From: Avena insularis
Lineage: Eukaryota; Streptophyta; Magnoliopsida; Poales; Poaceae
Length of the DNA stretch: 64,000 nucleotides
Direction: 5' to 3'
NCBI GenBank assembly: GCA_023614405.1
Contig: CM042691.1
Coordinates: forward strand, 177,540,927-177,604,926
Made by a program: the position numbers and the translations under genes. Positions 48,746 through 58,910 of the stretch are shown here, in pieces. Each line of letters opens with the position of its first letter. Within the stretch, counting starts at the first letter, position 1. A model generated the notes under the pieces. The model was not told the DNA's origin and searched no databases. It saw only the letters and a program-made list of their open reading frames with translations.

Positions 48746-48763
48746 AACCTTCCCTCCTTAAAC
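48746..48763 (-). promoter_or_regulatory. Polypurine tract of U
   Basis: On the minus strand GTTTAAGGAGGGAAGGTT directly precedes the LTR start TGTAACATCCC. Confidence 0.8.
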
Positions 48764-49611
48764 AAAATCTCATCCCAAGGTTTGTGAAAAAGAAAACTGG
48801 GATATAAAGAGATCTGGAAACTCCGTCCTAATGTAGTCTTCTCGCTCCCAAGTAGCTTCTTCTTCAGTATGGTTACTCCACTGGATCTTGAGAAACTTGA
48901 CACTCCGAGTCCTGGTGGTTCTGAAAGCTTCTTCCAAAATACGAATGGGTACTTCAGGATAGGTCAGGTCATTGTTGATCTCTATGGTTCTGTGATCAAT
49001 ATTCTTGAAAACGTTGGTCTTCTCCGGGACTTCTAGACATTATGCACGGCTGACATTTCCTCTAGCAGTTCCAGTTGATATGATACTTGTCCTCGATGAT
49101 TCGGAATCTTGAAAGGTCCGATATATCTGGGGGACAACTTTCCTTCGAGATGGAAACGTCACATTCCTTTCAAAGGTGATACCTTGAGATACACAAAATC
49201 TCCGATGTTGAAGGCTAGGTCTCGACGTCTCTTGTCGGTATAACTCTTCTGTCTAGTTTGGGCGGTCTTGAGGTGCTCACGGATCTTGTGAACTTTCTCT
49301 TCTGCTTCTCATAGGATGTCGGGTCCGAAAATCTGACTCTCTCCTACTTCTAACCAATTCAAAGGGGTACGACACTTCCTTCCATACATGAATTCAAATG
49401 GGGCCATTTACAAACTAACTTGATAATTGTTGTTGTATGAAAATTCTGCAAAAGGCAGACAGTCTTCCCATTTAGATCCATATTCTAACACACAAGCTCT
49501 CAACATATCTTCGAGTATCTGATTTACTCGCTCCGTTTGTCCATCAGTCTGAGGGTGAAAGCTGTGCTGAAATCTAGTCGGGTTTCTAATCCTTCTTGGA
49601 CTTTCTTCCAA
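48764..49611 (-). pseudogene. U integrase C-terminus and chromodomain
   Basis: The frame from 49611 holds the end of the catalytic core ([20 protein letters not shown] with the catalytic Glu, [11 protein letters not shown]). Past a TAG at 49408 come MYGRKCRTPLNW and the GPY/F region (PRYIGPFKIPNHRGQVSY). A frameshift near 49030 leads to an intact-looking chromodomain (PIRILEEAFRTTRTRSVKFL to TWEREDYIRTEFPDLF, about 48950-48800). Stops at about 49288 and 49159 add to the damage. It fits the Tekay-type layout seen in V but is clearly a different family. Confidence 0.85.
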
Positions 49612-50360
49612 AATCTAGAGGTAAACTGAGTTCCTCGATACGACATGATGTTCTTGGGGACTCCATGCAAACTGACTATTGTAGCAATGTACAACTCCGC
49701 TATCTTCGAACTCTGATAAGTGGTCTTGACAGCTAAGAAATGGGCGACTTTGGACAGTCTATCCACTATGACCCAAATAGATTCATTTCCCCTACTAGAT
49801 GTAGGCAAACCGGTGATAAAATCCATTCCAACTTAATCCAATTTCCATTCTGGAATCTGCAATGGTTGCAAAAGTCCTGCGGGTCTCTGATGTCCTTCCT
49901 TGACTCTCTGACAAATATCATACTTGGCTATGTAGCTTCCGATTTCTCTCTTCATCTTATGCAACCAAAATTGTTCCTTCAAATCTTGATACATCTTCGT
50001 TCCTTCGGGGTGGATAGAATAAAGCGTATCATGGGCTTCTTTCAAAATAGCTTTCTTCAACTCGGAATCTACTGGTACATAGATACGTCCTTTGTACCAC
50101 AAAACTCCTTCTGCATCTTCGATAAATCCAGCTACCTTCCCTATACCGATACGATGTTTGATTCCGTCGATACTAGCAATTCCTTTCTGCACCTCCTTGA
50201 TCTGACTGATCAAAGTGGGTTGAAGTTCTATGCTAGCCAAAAATCCTTCACTTAATAGCTCCATTCTGAAATCTTCCAACTCCTTGTGCAAACTTGGTTG
50301 CTCCTTCAGAATCATGAAGTTCAAGCGACACGGCAATCTGCTAAGGGCATCTGCTACCAC
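49524..50360 (-). pseudogene. U RNase H end and integrase core
   Basis: It begins with the RNase H end VADALSRLP (catalytic Asp kept). The zinc domain has His110, His117 and Cys150, but Tyr147 stands where the first Cys belongs (IAKYDICQ). After a stop at about 49833 the core reads GMDFITGLP (first Asp), but the second catalytic Asp is Tyr in NIMSYRGTQF (about 49640). This integrase would be dead even without frameshifts. Confidence 0.85.
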
Positions 50361-50399
50361 ATTGGCTTTACCGGGGTGATAGTGAATATCCAGATCATA

Positions 50400-51706
50400 G
50401 TCCTTGATTAACTCTATCCATCTCCTTCTGGGTGAAAATATACTTCAGGGTTTTGTGATCCGAATAAATCTCACAACGGTTACCCATGAGTTAGTGTTGC
50501 CATGTCTTCAAGGCGAAAACTACGGCTGCTAGTTCAAGGTCATGGGTAGGATAATTCTGCTCATGTTGCTTCAGTTGTCGGGATAGATATGATATGACTT
50601 TGCCTTCTTGCATCAGCACACATCCGTGACCGATCTTGGATGCGTCACAAAACACATCAAAAGGATTCATGATATCCGACATGGTCAGGATTGGGGCTAA
50701 GATCAACCTCTTCTTAAGCTCTTGAAAACTTGCTTCACATTTGTCCGTCCATTCAAACTTCTTATCTTTATTCAACAATTGGGTCATGGGTCTTGCGATG
50801 CTCGAGAATCCTTCTACAAACTTGTGGTAATATCCCGCTAATCCGAGAAATGCACGAACTTGGGTTTGGGTGGTTAGGGCTTGCCATTCCTCAACATCCT
50901 TAACCTTTGCATGGTCAACAACAATTCCTCCTGCCGACACAATATGTCCAGGGAATCCTACTTCCTATAACCAGAATTCACATTTGCTAAACTTGGCATA
51001 CAACTGATGCTCCCTAAGGGTTCCAAGGATGGTCCTCAGGTGTAGCTCATGTTCCTCTTCCGATTTGGAATAGATCAGAATGTCATCGATGACAACAACG
51101 ACAAACTTATCCAGGAAGTCCATAAAAATCTTATTCATGAGGTTCATTAAATAAGCGGGGGAATTGGTTAATCCAAAAGACATGACAATGTACTCATACA
51201 ATCCATATCTGGTGGTAAAGGCAGTCTTGGAATATCTTCCGCGCGAATCTTGAGTTGATGATAGCCAGTTCTAAGATCAATCTTAGAAAACACTTTGGCA
51301 CCAGTCAACTGGTCAAACAGATCTTCTATCTTCGGTAGTGGGTACTTGTTCTTGATAGTGACATCATCAACTTCCGATAATCCGTACACATACGGTTACC
51401 TCCATCTTTCTTGTCCACAAAGAAGACAGGTGATCTCCATGGCGACGCACTTGGTTGAATCAGTCCTATCTCCAGCATAGCATCCAGTTGCTTATTCAGC
51501 TCCACTAATTCAGACGGGTTCATACTATAAGGTCTCTGAGCTATGGGTCCGGTTCCAGGGATTAGTTCAATGATAAACTCGTTATCCCGATATGGGGGCA
51601 TACCGGGCAAAACATCTGGAAATACGTTAGGGTATTCATAGACTACTCTGACTTGGTCAATGGTTGGTTGGTCTAGACTCATGTTGCACTTGAATTGACG
51701 GGGCAA
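50400..51706 (-). pseudogene. U reverse transcriptase and RNase H
   Basis: Pieces in three frames: FPDVLPGMPPYRDNEF to [18 protein letters not shown] (51706-51330), [14 protein letters not shown] to GYHQLKI (51389-51230), then [16 protein letters not shown] and [13 protein letters not shown] (51201-50965), and after a stop the thumb plus RNase H ([38 protein letters not shown], 50940-50491). At least two frameshifts (near 51385 and 51225) and stops at about 50963 and 50490 break it. Catalytic Asp residues of reverse transcriptase are intact. Confidence 0.85.
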
Positions 51707-51733
51707 GGTTTCAGATACATGCTCTACTGATAC

Positions 51734-52108
51734 TCAAGTGGTACTAGTCATGGTGATGGCTTTCTTGGCATAGTCGATTAATCCTTTATGTTTCGACATC
51801 CAATCCATTCCTAGTACTACTTCCAAACCTTTGGTTCCAAGTACGATTATATTAGCATAAAAATCTATGTCATGGATTCTGATAGGTACGGCCTTGAAAA
51901 TTTGTCTAGCTTTGGTGGTTGAACCAGGTATTTGAATTATCATAACATGCTTCAATTTTGTTCGTTGAATCTTACTAGTGCATCCAAATTCTTCTGTAAC
52001 AAATGAGTGCGATGCTACAGAATCAAACAACACTCTTGCAAGTACTGAGTTAACAGAAAACATATCTAGCACGACATCTGGCGCTTCTTGGGCTTCTTCA
52101 GCATTCAT
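51734..52108 (-). pseudogene. U aspartic protease
   Basis: The active-site strand reads VLFDSVASHSF (about 52030-51995): the D-S/T-G triad has Val for Gly, which should abolish activity. The later strand VVLGMDWMSKHKGLIDY is conserved. The linker from Gag (MNAEEAQEAPDVV) precedes it. Confidence 0.8.
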
Positions 52109-52129
52109 GAGAAATAGACGGCCGTTGCG

Positions 52130-53209
52130 GTTGAGTGAATTTCCTAGGGCAAATCTTCTTCCAGGATGAACACGATGCTGCTACTGAGCTGGGGCATTCA
52201 CATTGGGGGTTGCGCAAGCTTCTTGGGGAACTCATTGGAATAGTGACCCTTGGTTCCGCATTCATAACAAGTCACCTGAGACTTGTCCTTTCCTGCAACA
52301 GGCATGACATTGCTTCCAGTCCTTGGGGCAGTATTGGTGTTGTTGAACTTGGGCGGTGCACGGTTGAAATTGTTGGAGTTACTGGGGTTGTTGTTGTGTC
52401 CTCCGGGCCTTGGGTTTCCTCCTCCACGGTTGGGATAGTTCGGATGGTTCATTGGGGGTCTATTGTTTCTTGGGGAAAATCCTGTAGACGGGTTGGGGTG
52501 ATACTTTGGGGTATGGTGGGTTCCTGGTTGATGCATCATTCGATACTTGGCAGAATCCTCTAAGATTCAATGTCAGCAAATGGAATATTGACTAACACTG
52601 TCTGCATCTCATCATGCCGACCATTCAGGGATCTCTCCTTGTTCTTGGCTTCGGTGTCAATCTCATCTGGTGCATACCTAGCTAATGACAGAAATTTGTC
52701 ACGGTACTCAACTACTGTCATCCTCCCTTGCTTCAATTATTGGAATTCATATCTCATCCTCTTGATTAAACCCTTGGCATATGGGTCCTGCTGAACTTGA
52801 GTTTGAATTCATCCCAAGTCATCATCTGTCCTCCATTCATGGCGCGAACGTTGTTCCACCAAGCTCTTGCATCTCCTGCCAGATAGTGGGTGGCAAGCAA
52901 TACTTTCTCATTATCCTCCACTCCTACAACTTCTAAGTTGTTCTCCATAGTCTGCAGCCAGTCATCCGCATCTAAGGGCTCTTCAGACTTACTAAAAATG
53001 GGTGGATTGGTGTTCTGAAAGTTCTTGAGCTTGGATCCATGGTTGTCCTGGTTTCCATGGCCTTGATTGTTGTTGGCCATCTGAGCTATGTGTTGGAGGG
53101 TGGCTAGGTTGACTTGACGTTCGGCTCTTTCAGCTTCGCGGTCCAAAACCAACATTTGCACGATTTGCAGCATTGGGTCCGGGGATGAACTGCTTCCTCC
53201 GCGAGGCAT
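52130..53209 (-). pseudogene. gag: U Gag
   Basis: The ATG at 53209 (MPRGGSSSSPDPML) follows CTTCAG. The core includes NPPIFSKSEEPLDADDWL and TMENNLEVVGVEDNEKVLLA, distinct from the V/W Gag. A frameshift near 52795 moves to YAKGLIKRMRYEFQ. A Pro/Asn-rich spacer and the zinc knuckle follow in another frame; it reads CYECGTKGHYSNEF, with Phe for the last Cys, so RNA binding is probably lost. Confidence 0.82.
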
Positions 53210-53456
53210 CTGAAGATTGAGATAGATCATGAGAAAAGAGGGAAATTTCTAAGGTTCGGGGTTTTGTTTTTGAAAAGTTTTAAAATTTTAAGCTTGACTC
53301 AGGTTTTGCTAACTCGCAACTTTATTTTCATTCATTCATAGCACACAGTACAAACACACACCACAACAAGGGAACAGATGGCTTTAAGAACCATTCTGTG
53401 AAACTACGATACAATGGGACCAGATACAACTCACTAACTCTAGTACTCAAGTGCTA

Positions 53457-54251
53457 CTACTCCTCAGAATCGGTGGCGTCATCATAATCATCATCATCAA
53501 TGAAGGCGGAGTCATCTTCATCGGTGTGGAAGTCCATGGATTGATCCTCCAGGAAGTCATCATCATCACTGAGGTAGGAGTAGGGGTCTCCACGGATATC
53601 TTCCCCTGCATTCTCCCTATCCTCAAGATGCATGTCCTGCTCGTGGATGGTCTCCTCCAAGTATGTCACCTTGTGACGAAGGCGGTCAATAATGCGATCC
53701 TTCTTGTCAAGCTGAAGGCGACGTGACTAGCGATCCTTCACAAGCATGGCAATGGTCTGGTCCTTCTTGACTGTGATGGCATAGTTGTGGTTGGCGTAGG
53801 AGCGGGCATTGTCCAACTCCTTCTGCCTGTCATACATCATGAAGCTGAGATGGTCCACTTGATGCTTTAGCTCCGGGTGAAGTTGTACCTCCAATGGTTG
53901 CCCCATAGCATCACGCCTTGGGTAATATTCAAGGCGCGTGCCCTTGATCTGATTGATGCTTTTCCCACACAGACGGGCAAGAACTTCCTACATGGCCCTG
54001 GCGAGTCCATCTAGCCAGTTGTTCTCTATTAAGGTGAACTGGACTCCCTCTAAGGTGGGGGCTTCAATCTTCCCTCTAAGACTTGCAACAATCAGCCACT
54101 ACAATTCTCCTCCTTGCTAATCGTTGATCTGGGCTCCGAAGAACTCGGGGTGTGAGCGCTCAAGGAGTTCCGAGAGTTGGTCCAAATCACGCTCAAAGAT
54201 GAGATCCCCTCCATTTCCCAACTGATAGAACTTGCTATACTTCACTTCCAT
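53457..54251 (-). pseudogene. U accessory ORF-B, homologous to that of V
   Basis: A single frame of 264 codons from the ATG at 54251 (after TTATAG) to 53457 with three internal TAGs (two near 54120-54100, one near 53727). N-terminal YSKFYQLGNGGDLIFERDLD, then AMQEVLARLCGKSINQIKGT and YYPRRDAMGQ, which match V ORF-B in order and spacing. A coiled coil follows (QVDHLSFMMYDRQKELDNA to IIDRLRHKVTYLEETIHEQD), and the tail is very acidic (DDDDFLEDQ, FIDDDDYDD). The shared fold, acidic tail and position before gag in two diverged families argue for a real conserved gene. The function is unknown. Confidence 0.72.
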
Positions 54252-54466
54252 CTATAATAATGTAGGATGAGTAAGTTAGTAGAGTGATCAAGTGTGTCAA
54301 ATTTTATGTATGTTTGCAAGAATTTTTGAGGAACATGAATTTTCATGAAAGAATCTAAGTGATAAGAATGAGAATAGGTTTTCATAAATACTCACTTCTA
54401 TTGTTTTGAAACTAAGTATTTGATTCAAGCATCAATTCTAAACTAGGGTATCCTATGGTCAGGATG

Positions 54467-54478
54467 GCTATGATACCA
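54467..54478 (-). promoter_or_regulatory. Primer-binding site of U
   Basis: GCTATGATACCA is one base off the GCTCTGATACCA in the second copy. It lies three bases from LTR B. Confidence 0.85.
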
Positions 54479-54481
54479 ACT

Positions 54482-57400
54482 TGTCAACACCCGGGTTTTC
54501 AATGCTAGATGCCTATTATGACATACGTCGCAATCCCAAGATTACCATTTTTGCGAGACATAACAGATTGGTACCATAGTTCATCATCCATTACAAACCA
54601 TAATACAAGTCTTACAAATAAAGGATCTCATGATCCAGTCTTAATGCAAACAACACAACAAAATATTTAATAACGGTAGCGTGGGCGAAGCTCGATCATC
54701 ATGGTCACAGGAAATGCTGACGATGGGAGATGATCCTAGTTGTGATAGGCTTCCTGTTGCCCATCATCCTGGTAGTCCTCCTCATAGTCTGGCCTTAGGA
54801 ATAGCCAAGGACAAAGCCATGATTACTCTTTAAGTACTCGCAAACTATCACTAACAAGTAAAGTAGTTCAAGTAGGGATACTAAGCTCTAGGTTGTTTTG
54901 CAAAAATCCAGGTTTAGAAGCAAGAAAGATAGTTTAAGGTTTGATAACACCTAAGTGGGAACTTAGTTTTCACTTTCACAACCCTTTTGTGGTCAAGTGA
55001 AAGTCATGATTCATATCACAAGTCATTTTGAAAATATCTGACGATGGAACTGTATGGCAACTCCAACTGTCCATAACCGCGGACACGGCTATTCGAATAT
55101 TTTGACACTCTGTAGAGGTGGTACACTTTCACCACAATATTCAATACATCCATTAGGAATAATCCTAAATTCACCATACTCAGTATGCGGATAATCAATC
55201 CTAACCTTTCAATTACACACCCTAGTATAGGCACCTCCCCTATGAGTTTGGCCTCCCAACCATGACCATCTGTCATCTTGGGAACTGCATAGGTGGACAA
55301 TCATCACGAGGTAGCCTCAGCTCAAACCTCGACCGCAGGGGAACCCATACTAAGATATATAAACTTCCAGTCAAGCCCTACCCAAATTCGGGTATTGTGG
55401 TTGTACGGTAAAATTGGAATGGTATCGCATCCGAACACAACCATCAGTTTTATAAAAGGGCTAAGGCTCATGGCTCAATATTTTCATCATCAAAATCATC
55501 TAGCGTTCACAACACATATCAAAACATTTCATTAAAATGACTCATCATTCTAAGGTTTTCTTAATCATTTTCACCAAGTATTCCCACCTAAAGTGATCAA
55601 GTATTATGCTTAGCACTAGCCACTAAAGTTGGGGGTAAACACTAATGAGGGGTGATAATCAAGTGTGACTTATCTAAGTATAATCTCATTCCTCAGGATG
55701 ACATCTAGTTCTACCTAACTTAGGCCAAGCTTTATGCTCTTTATGCTACCTCTAATATCTTTCCAAAATTTACATGTCCCTAAGTAAACATAACTAAGGA
55801 GCTTTGATAAAGAAATAAAAGAATCAACCTTGCAAGTAAAACTAGGATTTAGGTTAATCAAGATTGTCTAATCAAAGCATGCCTAATGCATGGCATAGGT
55901 TCATTGGTATTGTGGGGCTTGCAAGTATTAGCTTGTATGGTTTTAGCTTAGCTTGCTAAGATAGTAGCTTGCATTAGATAGCTTGCCTTGTGTTGTGTAG
56001 TGGTTGAAGTTCTTCTCTGCTTCCTCTTTGTAGTCGTCTCCTTCCTCTCCGTATACTTGGTCAGTACTAGCTTCTATAAATAAATACGAAGTACACAATC
56101 ACCAAACAATACTTAACTAATTTTCTTTAGCACACAAGGTTCAAACTAGATGATTTAGCATCATCACAATCATCACAAGAATTAAGGCAAAAGTCTTATT
56201 TATTTTATTTTAGAAAAGTAATTTCTACTCATTGAAAAACTACATAAGATTTAATATTCTCCAATTAAAACATGGGATCATGATGACACATGTCATCACC
56301 ACATATTCTAATACTTGGGAATGTGATTTAAAGTGGTGTCACAATTTAATAATGTTTAACCTTATTATTTTAATTAATGAAAGTGAATAGAAATGCCTAT
56401 GGGGCATTCTTTTATTACTTGTTCATTATTATTGTAAGTAAACCTAGATATTTTTATATATTTATAAAGGTCTTATCAAATGTGATTTTTGAGAGTTGGA
56501 ATAAACTCAAAAGAATTTATGGTTGAATTTTGAAAAATGTTTGAATGCAGAAAAGTCTCTGCCTTGTTATTTTTACTATAGGTGATCTATGATTTCAAAG
56601 GGTTTGAATCCAATGGGCTTGGATTAAGAGTTTCCATATCTTTCTAAAAAATTGGTTTCATGCTATTTGGTTCAGTAAAACTCTCTGAATTGATTTTTGA
56701 ATCAACAGACAGAACTAGGATTTGAGCTAAATAGACAAATCTAAATTCAAATTACTGGGTCGCGCAAGTGAGCTAAATGGGCCGGCCCACTACACACAGC
56801 GCGCGCGGGCTGGTTAAGTGGTGTCCCCACATGTCAGTGAGACAGAGGGTGGCGAAGGGGTACTGGATGATTACGACTGTTGGATTAGACTAAGGATCAA
56901 CGGCTCACGGCTGTCGTCCTCGTCTGAACAGGACACGATGGGCTCGAACCCTAGCACAACCAGTGGGGGTATGAGGCGGCTCACCGGGGCTCAGGCAATG
57001 GTCGGTGATGGGGGCGAATGATGATGTCGACGACGGCGGTTCTCCTGGTACTGGCGGCTGCTCCTAGGGTGGCTCTAATCTACGGCACCCTTCTCCTCTA
57101 GTAGCGGCAGGCTCCGGCGAAATTCTGGTGAGGGAGAGCTCGCCTTGCTTCGGGAAGAGGTGGGAAGGATCAGTGAGAGGTGGGGAGTGAACTGGTGTGA
57201 AGAAAACAAGCAGGGTATGCCTCCTTTTATAGGCGAGCGAGAGGGGCAACACAGCATGGGCAGATCTCGGCGGAGCTGGTGCCACAGCAAGCTAACGACA
57301 TGGCTGAGGCTAGGGGACGATGCGCGGTCTCTAGGCGATCGTTTCTAGCTTAGGCGAGGCGTGGGGCCGTGCGGTTCAGTCGGGAACGTACGATGCTCTG

Positions 57401-58495
57401 AGCGGTACCGACGGTGAACTCTGCAGCGTGCGGCGACTACGGGGCACGATCGATGAAACGAGCATGTCTGGTGGTCTCCTAGGACGGTGGTGATCGTGTA
57501 GACGGGCGGCGAAGGCTCGAGGTGGTTGGGTTGAGTGGGAATGGCGCGTGCACTGCGGTGCGTGTCGGCATGGTCGACAGCGACGCGGGCACAGCGTTTC
57601 CGGAAGTTCCTCTCTCTGTCTTCGAGCTAGGGCTGGTCTAGAGGGGGCAGTGAGGCACGGGCGGCATGGTAGACAAGGTTAGCGAGGTTGGCTACGCTTG
57701 TAGCTTGTTGTCGATGGTGGGGGTGGCAAGTGTGCTCTTCCGTGGTGGCCATTGATGGCATGGTCAAGTATATAGTGGCTAGAGGTGCTTAGATAATGTT
57801 GGTGACCTACTGGGAGTGGGGTGAGAGCTAGAGAGGGAACAAGTTTGGCACAAACACTGCGCACAATATTTTTTTTGGTTTGTTTGATTTGTGCTTAGAA
57901 GGTGTTTGATGAAATGGTCGCAAGAAATTCATATTTGAATTTTTCGATGAATCTTGGTGGGTGTACTGGGCACATACTAGGGAGTATTTGGTTGATTGGA
58001 TTTGTCAAGGTGAACTGGTTTGGTGGGGTTTTAAGAAATGGTGATCTTACCATATGAACTAGATTCAATTTTTAAATGTCATTTGAATAGGGTTGCCAAA
58101 TGTTTCTGTGGGTTTGCAAGGTGGGCTTGGGTTCATTTTTACTTGGTCTAGCAAGGGGTGAAAAGAATTGGATTTGTTTCTATTAGAAATCTCGGACTAG
58201 AAACACTCAAAGTGGTCTAGTGAACAAGATTAGCAAAAATGACCATATGCTTATATATCTTATTTTTGAAATTCTCTTCAACTCATTCTGCTTAGAAATG
58301 ATTTATATGATGTTTTTTTCATCTTTAAACCAATACTTGCAATTCATAACCATCACACAAGTCCATACACGCATTCATGCATTTATCATATACACACATG
58401 CATTCATATGGATTTTAATTCACAAAAGGTTTTGTTAACCCTAAATTTGGGTGATTGGACTTGATAACCTTGATTAATATTTTTGGGATGTTACA
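54482..58495 (-). repeat. LTR B of U (uninterrupted, 4014 bp)
   Basis: Plus strand TGTCAACACCCGGG to GGGATGTTACA. It provides the empty sites that date V and Y' as later insertions into LTR A. The minus-strand TATA is at 57225-57231. The shared LTR block is at 55061-55135. Short frames in it are not genes. Confidence 0.9.
57225..57231 (-). promoter_or_regulatory. TATA box of U LTR B
   Basis: TTTTATA on the plus strand (minus-strand TATAAAA), in the context CTCCTTTTATAGGCGAGC, is conserved in LTR A at 43057-43063. Confidence 0.65.
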
Positions 58496-58910
58496 ATTGT
58501 CCCAAAACTTATTGATTGATTCATAATGTTGATATTGCTTATTCTTGAACTATTTGTATCTAGTCACCCTTACGAACTTTGAAGGTGTGCTATGCATTTA
58601 TGATTTGCTACTCCATGAGGGAAAAGCTGAATACAACTATGCTATGTTTTCTATATGTGAAACAAACAAAAGTCTGTCAATGCATTGTTATTCATGAAGC
58701 TTTGTTTGTATCCTTTCATGTTGCAACATAGTTACTATGTCTTATTGTTAGAAGTTCATCTTTCATGCTCATGTTTAGAGTACTTTGATCCCAGCTTTCA
58801 ATGCTTGCGAATGGTTTGATCAAGATTGTGATGGTGCATGTCACCTCAAAAATTATTCTTTTTATCACTTACCTACTCGAGGACGATCAGGAGTTAAGCT
58901 TGGGGATGCT
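58496..58910 (+). other. X interior after U, ending in the polypurine tract
   Basis: It resumes X with ATTGTCCCAAAACTTATTG. There is no coding frame. It ends GGAGTTAAGCTTGGGGATGCT, a G-rich tract directly before the 3' LTR. Confidence 0.6.

Larger units (their letters stand above)
27087..58495 (-). mobile_element. U: minus-strand chromovirus array (LTR B - interior - LTR A - partial interior)
   Basis: Read on the minus strand: LTR B (58495-54482), primer-binding site, accessory ORF-B, gag, pol with chromodomain, polypurine tract, LTR A (48745-27521, interrupted by Y' and V), then a second primer-binding site and the first part of another ORF-B ending at 27087. The LTRs' own lengths agree (4014 and about 4.03 kb). 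The right flank is ATTGT; no matching left duplication exists because the left end is cut. Such an LTR-interior-LTR-interior order is the product of unequal recombination between element copies, followed by loss of the far end. Confidence 0.75.
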
